Counted from the stretch's first letter, positions 17,745 through 27,425 are shown. The stretch is DNA of 57,783 nt from an uncultured Thermoguttaceae bacterium (GCA_938042245.1 CALIRO010000067.1:1-57783), one strand, 5' to 3'. Notes: generated by a model not told the origin, from the sequence alone. Numbers and translations are program-made.

Positions 17745-19856
17745 ATGGAAGCAAAATGGGTGGCCGTTTCTCAGGAAGATAGAAAAGGTAAAGGGGGGTC
17801 GGCTAATGCTGGCCCCCCCTCTAATGGGGACAATAAATTAGCTAGTTCGGTTAGCAAGATGCGGGCCACTGCGCAGGCTTTGGCTGCCAAACAGCGGGAA
17901 ATCTCGGTAAGTGAATTCTTTGCTAAAAACCGCCATCTTTTGGGGTTCGATAACCCCCGAAAAGCACTGCTGACCACCGTCAAAGAAGCAGTGGATAATG
18001 CTCTAGATGCCTGTGAAGAAGCCGGCATTTTGCCCGAAGTCTGGATCCAGATCCAGCCTACCGGCGAAAACCGCTTCCGGGTGGACGTGCAGGATAATGG
18101 TCCGGGGATTGTGAAAAAGCAGATTCCGCTGATTTTTGGGAAATTGCTCTACGGCTCGAAGTTTCATCGGCTTCGGATGAGTCGGGGCCAACAGGGCATC
18201 GGCATTTCCGCGGCGGGCATGTACGGCCTGTTGACCACGGGAAAACCGGTCAAAATCGTCTCGAAAATCGCCCGGGATAAACCAGCTCATTATTACGAGA
18301 TCCAGATCGACACCAAGCGGAATGTGCCGGAAATCCTCAACGGCCGGGGCGACGGCGAAGACATTCCGCCCAACGAAACAGGCCGACAGTACATGGAAAA
18401 ACGGGGCATTGCTTGGATTGAACTGGAGCATGGCACCCGGGTGACTATTGAATTAGAAGGCCGATATCAGCGCGGCCGGGGCAGTGTGGAGGAATATCTG
18501 GAGCTGACGGCTCTGGCCAATCCCCATGTAACGATCCATTACCAGGATCCTGAAGGGCATCAGACGAGCTACCAGCGTCTGACCGAGCAATTGCCGCCGG
18601 AACCCAAAGAGATCAAGCCCCATCCGTATGGGGTAGAACTGGGCGTATTGGTGGCGATGCTTCGGGAGACGGAGGCAACGACGCTGGCCCGGTTTTTGAA
18701 GGAATCGTTCAGCCGGGTTAGCGACAGCGTAGCCCAACGGATTTGTGAGGCGGCCAAGCTTAGTGGCCGGGCTAATCCCCGGCGCCTTAGCCGACAAGAG
18801 GCGGAAGCCCTCTACCAAGCCATTCAACAGACCAAGATCCCGGCGCCGGCCACGGATTGCGTTTGGCCGATCGGCGAACAGCTTTTACTCCGGGCGCTGC
18901 ATCAGATGGTGCCGGCGGAGTTTTATGCGGCCGCTACTCGGCCGCCGGCCGTGTATCGGGGCAATCCATTTATTGTGGAGGTGGCCTTGGCCTACGGCGG
19001 CACTCCGCCCATCCAACGCATTAGCCGGGAAGCCTTCGAAGATCTGCTGGCCGAGACAGATGCGCGGACGCTTCGGCAGTTTTTGGCTGCCACGTTTGAC
19101 GGCATGGGCGCTTCGGCCGCCGACAAAATCCTCCACGAGGCGCAACTTCCTCGCCGGATTATGCCCAGCAACCTCGATGAGGACCAACGCAACCGGCTGT
19201 ATGAAACCATCCGGAATGTGAATCTCTTTGAAGGGCAAACGATGACGGTGCTCCGGTATGCCAATCGGGTGCCGTTGTTGTTTCAAGCCGGTGCCTGTGC
19301 CATTACCCAGACGGTCATGCAGACCAATTGGCGTCTGTACGGCCTGGAGCAGGCGCGAGGGGCGCTTCCGACGGGACCGGTAACCTTGATGGTGCATATT
19401 GCCAGCGTCTGGGTGCCGTTTACCAGCGAATCCAAAGAGGCCATTGCCGCGTATCCAGAAATCCAAAGAGAGTTGCGATTGGCCCTTCAGGCGGTGGGCC
19501 GGAAGCTAGGCATGTATTTGCGCCGCCGGCAGCGCGCGGCCCACGAAGGACAGCGCCGGAATCTCTTCTTGCGGTATTTAGGAGAGGTGGCGACCGCCGT
19601 TAGCATGATCACGCCGGTGGACCGAGAAAAGTTGTATGAAAAATTGGTCAGTGTGGCCAAACGCAAAACCGCCCAGGCAGACCTGGAGTTTGACGAGCAT
19701 GGCCGCCCTGTGGAACTACCCCAGCTAACGGCGCAAGACTACGGCGGCGGTGTGTTGGTGGTCGATCCGCCCGATGCGCAGCAGCCGAACCCTCTAGCTT
19801 CGCCAGAGGGCCTCGAAACCCAGCAACCTGCGCAAACCCCATCCCGCCAACCTTGA
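17745..19856 (+). CDS. top6B: DNA topoisomerase VI subunit B, with apparent second H2TH domain
   Basis: The ATPase subunit of type IIB topoisomerase, which drives ATP-dependent double-strand passage with subunit A. The Bergerat ATPase motifs are VKEAVDNALDACEE (near 78-90), QDNGPGI (near 116) and RGQQGIGISAAGMYGLL (near 146-162). An H2TH-like block at about 303-365 (TTLARFLKESF, AQRICEAAKL, EAEALYQAI) is normal for the family. A second similar block at about 434-495 (RTLRQFLAATF, ADKILHEAQL, NRLYETI) interrupts the transducer domain between VEVALAYGG and LRYANRVPLLFQAGA. The ATP-contacting transducer Lys is probably in TSESKEAIA. At 703 residues it is longer than archaeal relatives. Subunit A follows 152 bases later on the same strand. 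Confidence 0.93.
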   Translation: MEAKWVAVSQEDRKGKGGSANAGPPSNGDNKLASSVSKMRATAQALAAKQREISVSEFFAKNRHLLGFDNPRKALLTTVKEAVDNALDACEEAGILPEVWIQIQPTGENRFRVDVQDNGPGIVKKQIPLIFGKLLYGSKFHRLRMSRGQQGIGISAAGMYGLLTTGKPVKIVSKIARDKPAHYYEIQIDTKRNVPEILNGRGDGEDIPPNETGRQYMEKRGIAWIELEHGTRVTIELEGRYQRGRGSVEEYLELTALANPHVTIHYQDPEGHQTSYQRLTEQLPPEPKEIKPHPYGVELGVLVAMLRETEATTLARFLKESFSRVSDSVAQRICEAAKLSGRANPRRLSRQEAEALYQAIQQTKIPAPATDCVWPIGEQLLLRALHQMVPAEFYAAATRPPAVYRGNPFIVEVALAYGGTPPIQRISREAFEDLLAETDARTLRQFLAATFDGMGASAADKILHEAQLPRRIMPSNLDEDQRNRLYETIRNVNLFEGQTMTVLRYANRVPLLFQAGACAITQTVMQTNWRLYGLEQARGALPTGPVTLMVHIASVWVPFTSESKEAIAAYPEIQRELRLALQAVGRKLGMYLRRRQRAAHEGQRRNLFLRYLGEVATAVSMITPVDREKLYEKLVSVAKRKTAQADLEFDEHGRPVELPQLTAQDYGGGVLVVDPPDAQQPNPLASPEGLETQQPAQTPSRQP

Positions 19857-20008
19857 TCCTCCAGCAAAAGCGGGAAAGCTTGAGGGTTAGAGAGAAAGAC
19901 AATTTCCTTTTGGGAATGGGTTGTTAAGCGCCAAATACAGGTTGGCGAACTTCCCGGAACTCAGCAAGGTGCCGGTGGTCAAATATTGGAAAGGAGAACC
20001 TAAAGGGC

Positions 20009-21160
20009 ATGGCAAAGCGGACGGCAAAGAGTGAGTTGGAACAGGTGGTGGTTAATCCTAGCCGGCTTCCGCCGGCGGATCGGAGGACGTTTGAGCGGTT
20101 GCAACGGCTGGCCGAGAGGGTAGTGACGGCGGCCGAATTGGGCCGGGACCCGGTGTTGGATGTGCCGGCGAGGACATTATCAAATATTCAGTATAACCCG
20201 AAAAAGGGCATCCTCCAGATGGGTTCGGCCACCAACCGAAGGCACCTGTTTAACCTGAACCAGGCTCGCTCCTTTATGCAGACTCTCCTGGTGGCCAGCG
20301 GCGCGGCGCGCCTGATTGCCCAAGGAAAAACCACCAGCCTCCGGGGAATGTACTACCTTTTGAAACATACCATTGAAGGCGCCCGAGAAGAGACCTTCGA
20401 CGAGCAGGAGGAATCCGACAGCGCCATCGAAGACCTCGAAGTGCTGCTCAACGCCCTGCGGGAAGAACTGCATCTATATGCCAAAAACGCCGGCGCTATG
20501 GTGGGCGAAATTGTTCTGGTCGATAGTGGGGATGTGATCGATTGTTCCCGGATGGGCTCTGGCGGCTACAGCATCCCCTCGATCGTGGAGCCCGAAGTGA
20601 TCCAGTTCCGCAAATGCAACGCCAAGTTCATCCTACATGTGGAAAAAGATACGGTCTGGCGGCGGTTTAACGAAGACAAGTTCTGGAAGAAGCACCACTG
20701 CATCCTGACGCATGGAGGCGGCCAGCCGCCTCGGGGGGTACGCCGGCTCCTTTACCGAATGCACCACGAATTGAAACTGCCCGTCTATTGCCTGCTGGAC
20801 AACGACCCGTGGGGGTATTATATCTACAGCGTCATTAAACAGGGGTCGATCAACCTGGCCTACGAGTCGCAGCGGATGGCCATCCCGGCAGCCCGGTTTC
20901 TGGGACTTCGCGCCAAGGATTATGAACAGTGCGGCCTTTCGCCCAGTGTGCGGATCGCCCTGAACGAAACGGACCGTCGCCGGGCCAAGCAGATCGCCAA
21001 GTACCCCTGGTTTGCCAAAAAAGAATGGCAAAAGGAAATCAAGCAATTGCTGGACAACGGCTTCAAACTGGAAGTCGAAGCCCTCATCTCCAAAGACATC
21101 AGCTATGTAACGGAAGAATACACCCCGAAACGGCTTCGGGATCGGGATTGGCTGGACTAG
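20009..21160 (+). CDS. top6A: DNA topoisomerase VI subunit A (Spo11-like)
   Basis: The DNA-cleaving subunit; it forms a covalent tyrosine link to both 5' ends. A winged-helix (CAP) domain carries the catalytic Tyr pair in TSLRGMYYLLKH (Y115/Y116). The Toprim domain has its acidic residues in FILHVEKDTVW (near 211) and LLDNDPWGYYIYS (near 264). At 383 residues it has family length. The C-terminal TEEYTPKRL resembles archaeal ends. It follows subunit B and is probably co-transcribed. Topoisomerase VI is mainly archaeal and plant, with scattered bacterial cases, so acquisition by transfer is likely at some point. Base composition does not obviously differ from its neighbours. Confidence 0.93.
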   Translation: MAKRTAKSELEQVVVNPSRLPPADRRTFERLQRLAERVVTAAELGRDPVLDVPARTLSNIQYNPKKGILQMGSATNRRHLFNLNQARSFMQTLLVASGAARLIAQGKTTSLRGMYYLLKHTIEGAREETFDEQEESDSAIEDLEVLLNALREELHLYAKNAGAMVGEIVLVDSGDVIDCSRMGSGGYSIPSIVEPEVIQFRKCNAKFILHVEKDTVWRRFNEDKFWKKHHCILTHGGGQPPRGVRRLLYRMHHELKLPVYCLLDNDPWGYYIYSVIKQGSINLAYESQRMAIPAARFLGLRAKDYEQCGLSPSVRIALNETDRRRAKQIAKYPWFAKKEWQKEIKQLLDNGFKLEVEALISKDISYVTEEYTPKRLRDRDWLD

Positions 21161-21287
21161 TAGGCCAGGGTTGCTAACGCCAGGGTTTCTTACGTTGGTG
21201 GCAAGAGAGAGTACCGGCACTTTTGCGCAAAACATAGGAATCCTAGCACGATTTTGGAAACTGGTTGGGAAACTAGATGGTTTGTGA

Positions 21288-22565
21288 ATGAGACGGCGGG
21301 TTGTCGTAACTGGGATCGGTTGGGTAACGCCGTTAGGGGCGGATATAGAGACGGTCTGGGCCCGGCTATTGCGGGGCGAGTCCGGCGTGGGCTGGATCAG
21401 CCAGTTTGACGCGAGCCATTTTCCAGTCCGTATTGCCGCCGAGGTCAAAGACTGGGATCTTCGGCAGGTTGGCTTGGCCCCGGAGGACTGGGCGCCGTAT
21501 GGGCGGCATGTTAGTTTTGCCCTGGGGGCGGCCAAAAAGGCGGTCGAAGACTCCGGCATTCTGGACGCCCGAATCCGGCCGGAGCGGTTTGGCATCTACA
21601 CCGGCAGCGGCGAAGGACACCGAGCCTTTGAACCCTTTACCGAGATGATGGTCGCAGCGCTTCGACCGGAAGGCGGCCTAGACATGGCTGCTTTTGCCCG
21701 CCGAGGCTTGGGCCTTTTGGATCCCGAGCAGGAAGCCAAACAGATGCCGGAGGTCTTGGGCGCTTGTTTGGCAGGGCTGTTTGGCGCCGAAGGCCCAAAT
21801 TACAACTGCATTACCGCCTGTGCGGCTAGCAGCCAGGCTATCGGCGAAGCGGTGGAACTGATCCGGCGTGGCGATGCGGATGTGATGCTGGCCGGCGGAA
21901 CGCATACGATGATCCATGTGTTTGGGGTCAGCGGCTTTGCGCTGTTGACGGCCCTGAGCACCCGGAACGACGACCCGCCACGGGCAAGCCGACCGTTCGA
22001 TCGAACCCGCGATGGCTTTGTCATGGGCGAAGGGGCGGGGTTTGTGGTGCTGGAGGAATATGAGCTGGCCCGCCGGCGAGGCGCACGGATTTACGGCGAG
22101 GTGTGCGGCTACGGTTCCACAGCGGACGCCTACCGAGTTACCGATGCCCATCCGGAAGGCCGAGGCGCAGCGGCCTGTGTGCGCATGGCCTTGGCCGATG
22201 CCGCCCCCTTGGACCGAATCGACTATATTAACGCGCACGGCACCAGCACCCAACTGAACGACCGGATCGAAACCTATGCGATGAAACAGGTCTTTGGCCA
22301 AGAGGCGTACCGGATTCCTATCTCCAGCACCAAAAGCATGATGGGGCATTTGATTGCCGCTTCGGGAGCGGTGGAACTGATTATATGTTTACTTTCCATC
22401 CGAGATCAACTCCTGCCGCCTACGATCAACTACCAAGTGCCGGACCCAGACTGCGACCTGGATTACGTGCCCAACACGGCACGCCAGGCACGCTGCGACG
22501 CGGCCATGAGCAACAGTTTCGGCTTCGGCGGCCAAAACATCAGCCTCATCGTCCGCCGAGTATAG
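21288..22565 (+). CDS. fabF: Beta-ketoacyl-ACP synthase (FabF-like)
   Basis: A condensing enzyme of fatty acid synthesis (KAS II type) or a related pathway. The catalytic triad is visible: C178 in TACAASSQ, H317 in [11 protein letters not shown] and H354 in [23 protein letters not shown] and [12 protein letters not shown] are also canonical. At 425 residues it is complete. No acyl carrier protein, KR or dehydratase gene is adjacent, so this may be an extra copy used for a special acyl chain. The upstream ribosome site is weak. Family membership is secure, and fabF is chosen over fabB by overall pattern. Confidence 0.88.
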   Translation: MRRRVVVTGIGWVTPLGADIETVWARLLRGESGVGWISQFDASHFPVRIAAEVKDWDLRQVGLAPEDWAPYGRHVSFALGAAKKAVEDSGILDARIRPERFGIYTGSGEGHRAFEPFTEMMVAALRPEGGLDMAAFARRGLGLLDPEQEAKQMPEVLGACLAGLFGAEGPNYNCITACAASSQAIGEAVELIRRGDADVMLAGGTHTMIHVFGVSGFALLTALSTRNDDPPRASRPFDRTRDGFVMGEGAGFVVLEEYELARRRGARIYGEVCGYGSTADAYRVTDAHPEGRGAAACVRMALADAAPLDRIDYINAHGTSTQLNDRIETYAMKQVFGQEAYRIPISSTKSMMGHLIAASGAVELIICLLSIRDQLLPPTINYQVPDPDCDLDYVPNTARQARCDAAMSNSFGFGGQNISLIVRRV

Positions 22566-23095
22566 GGGGCTGATGCGGGAATCCCCTCCGATAGGGAAAA
22601 ATGGCTGCTACTGTCTAGTGTACAAATAACTCTTCGTAAGGCCTCCCTCTCCAGCAGCGCCCCTAGAAGTTTCAGAAAAATCCGACTGGGGCTTTCTTTC
22701 GGAAGAAATCTCCCTAAAGCTTTGGGTTCTGGGGAAACCTCTTCTGCTAGGGAGCCAACACCCACAAAAAACCCTGTATAGGGGCAGTACTTCCATAATC
22801 TAGCCAATCCTTTCAACAGAGCCAAATTTTCCCGAAAAAGACGGCAGGGCTTGCACTCCCTCCGGGGGAGGTGTATTTTGACAAAGGTATGCGGTGGGGC
22901 AAACGGCTCGGTGGCGAGGAGGAGTTTTTCTGGCTTGGACGGGCAAAGGTGCCGGTTGGGAGGGAACTGGCTGCGGCCGAACAAACAGCAACGGTTCCCC
23001 TCCCACCGGAGAGCGGAGCAAACCAACGGATAGAGTACCAAACCCGTCGAAGTTGGCTAGTTTGTTTTCACACGGCTTACCGAAAGGAGCAAGGG
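22566..23095. other. 530-base intergenic region
   Basis: Between the FabF-like gene and the isomerase-like gene. Frames here are short; one upstream extension of the next gene (from 22871) is open but has no family-like sequence and no ribosome site. Nothing else recognisable. Confidence 0.4.
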
Positions 23096-23941
23096 ATGAT
23101 CCAGTTGGGCGTGCACACGGATAATTGGCGGTGTTTGTCGATGGGCTTTGAACAGGCCTGTCAGGCGGCTGTCAAACACGGCGTCAAGCACATCGAGTTT
23201 GCCGTCATCAATGGCCAAAACTTCATTCAGGCGATGGGCTATGATCCTTGTGTGTCGTTGCAGAGTAATCCGCGTCGGCTTCGGAGATATTTGGATCAGC
23301 TTGGGCTGGAGGTAACGCAGATCGACGGTTCGTATCCGTTGATGGGGCCGGAGGGCTCGGCCTATGGCGTCCAGTACGTGCAGCAGTCGATCCGCTTTGC
23401 CGCCGAGATCGGCTGCCCCATGGTCGATACGGTCGATGGCCCCAACGAAATCCCCGGCCTCAGCCGGGACGAAGTCTTCCGCATCACCTGCGACAATTAC
23501 CGCCAATGCCTCGCTTGGGCGGAGGATTACAAGGTCATCATCAATGTGGAGCCGCACGGCCCCTACACCACCGATGCCGAGTTTATGGATCGGCTGTTCC
23601 GCTATTTTGAGTCGGAGTATTTGCGGTTCAACATGGATACGGGAAATACGTTCATTTCCGGCCTAGACCCCTTGGAATATCTGAAGCATTTCCGCAAGTA
23701 CCTGGCCCATGCCCATATTAAGGATGTCAGCGCCGAACTGGCAGCCGCTTGCCGAGGTGAAGAGACCGGCATCGGCATGAGTTTTGTCCCAGTCGGCGGC
23801 GGCGTGAACGCCGAAAACATCAAAAAATGCCTCGAATACCTCAAACAGACCAACTGGAACGGCGCTGTGTCGATCGAATGCTACGGCACCGACGAAAACA
23901 TCCGGAAAAGTCTGGAATTCTTGCGCCCCCTGGTGGCATAA
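23096..23941 (+). CDS. Sugar phosphate isomerase/epimerase family protein (TIM barrel)
   Basis: 281 residues of the AP-endonuclease-2-type TIM barrel (xylose isomerase-like) family, which mostly act on ketoses and inositols. Metal-binding acids and His appear in the expected order: INVEPHGPYTT, FNMDTGNTFISG, LAHAHIKDVS, and the C-terminal SIECYGTDENI. The ATG at 23096 has AAAGGAG six bases upstream; an upstream-open frame to 22871 has neither. No signal peptide, so cytoplasmic. Exact substrate cannot be read. The DUF1080 protein downstream often accompanies such enzymes in planctomycetes, which hints at keto-sugar catabolism. Confidence 0.85.
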   Translation: MIQLGVHTDNWRCLSMGFEQACQAAVKHGVKHIEFAVINGQNFIQAMGYDPCVSLQSNPRRLRRYLDQLGLEVTQIDGSYPLMGPEGSAYGVQYVQQSIRFAAEIGCPMVDTVDGPNEIPGLSRDEVFRITCDNYRQCLAWAEDYKVIINVEPHGPYTTDAEFMDRLFRYFESEYLRFNMDTGNTFISGLDPLEYLKHFRKYLAHAHIKDVSAELAAACRGEETGIGMSFVPVGGGVNAENIKKCLEYLKQTNWNGAVSIECYGTDENIRKSLEFLRPLVA

Positions 23942-24302
23942 TAAAGCTTTGTGGCCATTCCCCCGCATGGACTAAGCCTCGTTATTGTTATCCTTGCGCA
24001 GGCTTCCGATCCAGGCCCCTCGCTCCTTTGGGGGAGAGCGAATGCGAACGGCACCCCCGCACTCCCAGACCCCTGGATTCCCGCTTACACAGGAATGACC
24101 ACAATGGTCTTGCATTGTCCTCTCCGGCAAGCTCCCGATCCAGGAGCTAGCCAACGAGAGCTTAGTAATCTACCGAAGCCTGGGCAGCGGTCACGAGAAG
24201 GACCATATCCGAGGCCCTTGCCAAAACAAAAACAAAGAGGATTCCCGTAATCGCCGCAATTGTCCCGTTTCGGTTTCCTTTTTTCATGGGAGGTATCCAT
24301 CG
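23942..24302. other. Intergenic region with degenerate repeats
   Basis: 361 bases. A short block near 23999-24030 recurs imperfectly near 24127-24157 (shared CCGATCCAGG). A REP-like palindrome half (GGATTCCCGC...AGGAATGACC, 24074-24100) resembles the R1 core. No gene. Confidence 0.4.
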
Positions 24303-25328
24303 ATGAGGTATGGTTCGTTGGGTTTCTGGAGAGCCATGGGGATAGCTCTGGTATGGGTGGGGCTATTTGTCTGGGGCTGGGAAGCCTGGCCTGGGTATGC
24401 TGCCCACCGGGAGGTGATCGATCCCCAGGAAGCCGCCAAGGATCCCGATTTCGCCTTCCAAGGCGAATACCTGGGGGAAGGCCGACCGGCCAAGGGCAAA
24501 CCAGAAACGGTCGGCGCTCAGGTGATTGCTTTAGGCGGCGGCAAGTTCCAGGCGGTTATCTATCGGGGTGGCTTGCCCGGGCAAGGGTGGCGCCGGGGTG
24601 ATGAACGTTTTACCATGGAAGGCCAACGCCAGCAGAACTTCGTCCGCCTGGAAGGCCGAAAAATGCAAGGCACCATCGCCGACGGAAAACTCACTCTCCA
24701 ATCCAGCGAAGGCGCTGGAAAAATGCTCCTAGAGCGGATCGAACGCAAAAGTCCTACCCTGGGCGCCAAGCCGCCGGCCGGGGCGGTGATCATCTTCGAC
24801 GGAACATCTGAAGAGGGAATCGTCGAAAAGGGGCATCTTACGCCCATGCAAACCCTGCAGGCCGGCTTTACCACGAAGGAAAAGTTTCAAGACTACACGC
24901 TGCATTTAGAATTTCGGCTTTCCTGGATGCCGGAGGCCCGGGGCCAAGGCCGATCCAATAGTGGCGTCTATCTGCATGACTGCTACGAGATTCAAGTGCT
25001 GGACTCGTTTGGCCTGGAAGGCGAGCATAACGAATGCGGCGGGATTTATAGCATTCGTCGGCCAGATGTGAATATGTGCCTACCGCCCATGCAGTGGCAA
25101 ACCTATGACATCGACTTTACGGCGCCCCGATACGATGCCACCGGCAAGAAGGTGGCCAACGCCCGGCTAACAGTCCGCCACAATGGCGTGGTCATCCATG
25201 ACAATCTGGAATTGGAAAAAGGCACCCCAGGCCGACAGCCCGAAGGTCCCGGTCCCAGACCCATCCACTTCCAAGGCCACGGCAATAAAGTACAATACCG
25301 GAACATCTGGCTTGTGCCAAAACAATGA
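24303..25328 (+). CDS. DUF1080 (3-keto-disaccharide hydrolase domain) protein
   Basis: 341 residues. The N-terminal hydrophobic stretch (about 11-34) looks like a signal peptide, so the protein is exported. After a less conserved region, a DUF1080 jelly-roll domain covers about 165-339: AGAVIIFDGTSEEG, YTLHLEFRLSWMPEARGQGR, SNSGVYLHDCYEIQVLDSF and FQGHGNKVQYRNIWLVP. Relatives cleave 3-keto-glycosides or bind sugars, and are very abundant in planctomycetes. GGGAGG is about nine bases before the ATG. It follows a TIM-barrel isomerase-like gene, which fits carbohydrate use. Confidence 0.88.
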   Translation: MRYGSLGFWRAMGIALVWVGLFVWGWEAWPGYAAHREVIDPQEAAKDPDFAFQGEYLGEGRPAKGKPETVGAQVIALGGGKFQAVIYRGGLPGQGWRRGDERFTMEGQRQQNFVRLEGRKMQGTIADGKLTLQSSEGAGKMLLERIERKSPTLGAKPPAGAVIIFDGTSEEGIVEKGHLTPMQTLQAGFTTKEKFQDYTLHLEFRLSWMPEARGQGRSNSGVYLHDCYEIQVLDSFGLEGEHNECGGIYSIRRPDVNMCLPPMQWQTYDIDFTAPRYDATGKKVANARLTVRHNGVVIHDNLELEKGTPGRQPEGPGPRPIHFQGHGNKVQYRNIWLVPKQ

Positions 25329-25809
25329 GCGGGCCGGATGGGCTCGTTCCGTCTGTCTCGACGGTAGCCAAGCCGATCTATTGGATGGCCGGTTCCGTTG
25401 GCCCCCTGGTCTGTCTAGACCGGTTTGGACAGTCTCCGGAAAAGACAGCCGCGCCGGCCACCAGAACGGTTCCCGGTGCTACCAAGGAAGCCGCCGCGGC
25501 GCCCATCCTGGCAGCCACGGACAAGATCGAGCCACCGTCGAATGGACGGGATGACTAACAGTGGGCAAATGACACTGGTATGACCCCGTGGGCGCAGACG
25601 CGCCAGGTTATTGGAGGATCTCCGGGAATCGGTCGCCTAGCCCCTGGAAGGTTCTGCTCTGTCAGGAGCCAAAGGCGGAGGTGCCGGAGCGGGCCCCTCC
25701 AGAAAATTGGGCTTTTCCGGTTTTCCATTCCCGGACCGCCTCGGTTATTTCCTTGGACGGAAAGATTCCAAGCAGATCTCCTACCGCCTGCCTCCGTAGG
25801 AACATCCTA
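25329..25809. other. Intergenic region with repeat R2
   Basis: 481 bases after the DUF1080 gene. Contains R2 copy 1 (25608-25736). An open frame from 25588 merges into the next gene, but its first 74 residues come from the repeat and carry no domain, so the later ATG is preferred. Confidence 0.45.
25608..25736 (+). repeat. R2 repeat, copy 1
   Basis: About 128 bases that align with 47852-47979. Shared blocks: GGGAATCG (left end), CTGCTCTGTCAGGA, and the right block GTTTTCCATTCCCGGAC. The ends are imperfect inverted repeats (CCGGGAAT and ATTCCCGG). Same orientation as copy 2. Confidence 0.65.
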
Positions 25810-26409
25810 ATGCTACGAATCTTCAGTATTACGATTGCTGTGTTTGGCAGTGGTTGGATTCTGATGGGGCTGGAGATCCTGGCAGGCCGGATGCTGACCC
25901 CCTTTTTTGGCAGCGAAATCTATGTCTGGGGCAGTATTATTGGCGTGTTCTTGGCGGGGCTGAGCATCGGCTATGTGCTCGGTGGGGTATTGTCGAAGCT
26001 TTGGCCAAGTCCATGGGGCATGGCAGCAGTGCTAATCTTAGCAGCAGGTACATTAGTACCTGTAGGCGGATTTTACGATTGGATTGCCGAGGGGGTAGCG
26101 GGCTGGGACTGGTCGGCCCAATGGGGTTCGTTGGCCGCGGCAGCAGTGCTGTTTTTGCCCCCCTCGGTGCTGTTGGGGATGATTTCGCCGTATGCGGTTC
26201 GGCTGACCGCCCGGCGCATGGAAACCGTAGGCCTTAGCGCCGGCCTGCTTTATGCCATCGCCACGGTCGGCAGTTTCCTCGGCTGTATCTTGACCGCCTT
26301 CTATTTTATCCTATGGCTGGGACTGCGGATGCTGGTTTTGCTGTCGGCCCTGGGCCTAGTGGGCTTGGCCGGGGTGGTGGCCGCAGCCCATTCGAAATCC
26401 ACAGGCTAA
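25810..26409 (+). CDS. Membrane half of a spermidine synthase-like system
   Basis: 199 residues, almost entirely membrane segments (about six). It corresponds to the N-terminal membrane part found in fused MFS/spermidine-synthase proteins (WILMGLEILAGRMLTPFFGS, GSIIGVFLAGLSIGYVLGG, LLGMISPYAVRL, GSFLGCILTAFYFI). Start ATG 25810 is preceded by GTAGGA; the longer open frame to 25588 is discounted. The downstream gene encodes the methyltransferase-like half. The two are in the same frame with only this TAA between them, so they are either a split form of the fused gene or a normal two-gene version. Substrate is unknown. Confidence 0.75.
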   Translation: MLRIFSITIAVFGSGWILMGLEILAGRMLTPFFGSEIYVWGSIIGVFLAGLSIGYVLGGVLSKLWPSPWGMAAVLILAAGTLVPVGGFYDWIAEGVAGWDWSAQWGSLAAAAVLFLPPSVLLGMISPYAVRLTARRMETVGLSAGLLYAIATVGSFLGCILTAFYFILWLGLRMLVLLSALGLVGLAGVVAAAHSKSTG

Positions 26410-26457
26410 CACAGAGCCCACGACCCGCCTGGAAATCCGGAAACAGAGGAGCTTTTT

Positions 26458-27372
26458 ATGAGAAAACGTTGTACACGTCCCTGGGCCATCCTATGGATCC
26501 TGCCCGGTACAATTTTGGTTTATTCTCAATCCCTCCTGGCCGAAAAAGTGCTCCTGGAAAAAGAAAGCCTTTATCACTATATCCGGGTGGTGGAGGAGGA
26601 TGGGGTGCGTCGGCTTCAGTTTCGCCGAGCCGGCATCGACTACGACGAGTCGGCCATCGACCTGGAAAACCCCGCTCGGTTTCATCTGTATTACTATCGG
26701 CTGATGATGGCGGCTTTGGCCTACTGCCCGGAACCAAAACGGGTGCTCTTTGTGGGACTGGGCGGCGGCACCCTGCCGATCGTCCTTCACCAATATTACC
26801 CCAACTGCCAAATCGACTCCATCGAGCTGGACCCGGCGGTGGTGGAGGTGGCCCGGCAGTATTTCGGCTTCCGCGAAAATGAGCGGATGCGGGTCTATAT
26901 GGGCGATGGCCGAGTGCACATCCGCCGCTTTGTCCGCGAGGGCAGATCGTATGATCTGGTGTTTTTGGATGCGTTTCGGGGCGGCTACATCCCGTACCAT
27001 CTGACCACCAAGGAGTTCATGGAATTGGTCCATCGCTTGGTGGGCCAACAGGGATCGGTAGCGGCCAATTTACGGCCCGGCTTCGAATCGTACCATTACC
27101 AGCGCCGCACCATCGCCGCCGTATTCCAGAATCAGTGGGCTTATGGCCAGCATGGCAATGTCTGCCTCATCGCCAACAATCAACCCAAGCCGCCTACCAA
27201 ACAGCAACTTCTGGAAACCGCCCGCCGCCTCCAGCAAGAAAAACAGTTCCTTTTCGATCTGCCTGCTCTGCTAGCCGAACATGCCCGCCAAAACGACTAC
27301 CAAACCAAAGGCCCCATCCTAACCGACGACTACGCCCCCACCGAACTGCTCCGAACCATCCGGAAAGAATAA
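26458..27372 (+). CDS. Exported spermidine synthase-like protein
   Basis: 304 residues. An N-terminal hydrophobic segment (about 9-28) acts as signal or anchor, followed by a Rossmann aminopropyl/methyl-transferase fold: VLFVGLGGGTLPIVLH, SIELDPAVVEVARQYF, MGDGRVHIRRF and DLVFLDAFRGGYIPYHL. The C-terminal LTDDYAPTELL is typical of the family. GAGGAG lies six bases before the ATG. Presence of an export signal means it is unlikely to be a cytosolic polyamine enzyme. The adjacent membrane gene probably forms its partner. Real activity of such extracytoplasmic SpeE-like proteins is not established. Confidence 0.82.
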   Translation: MRKRCTRPWAILWILPGTILVYSQSLLAEKVLLEKESLYHYIRVVEEDGVRRLQFRRAGIDYDESAIDLENPARFHLYYYRLMMAALAYCPEPKRVLFVGLGGGTLPIVLHQYYPNCQIDSIELDPAVVEVARQYFGFRENERMRVYMGDGRVHIRRFVREGRSYDLVFLDAFRGGYIPYHLTTKEFMELVHRLVGQQGSVAANLRPGFESYHYQRRTIAAVFQNQWAYGQHGNVCLIANNQPKPPTKQQLLETARRLQQEKQFLFDLPALLAEHARQNDYQTKGPILTDDYAPTELLRTIRKE

Positions 27373-27425
27373 AAAACCGGCCCCCTGGACCGCCGCTTGC
27401 GCGGCAATGATACGGTGTCCCCCCA

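Noticed and set aside
22871..23095. 75-residue N-terminal extension of the isomerase-like gene
   Set aside because: No family similarity, and a strong ribosome site precedes the inner ATG at 23096.
25588..25809. 74-residue N-terminal extension of the membrane half of the SpeE-like pair
   Set aside because: It is translated repeat R2 sequence and carries no domain; the first membrane segment begins right after ATG 25810.
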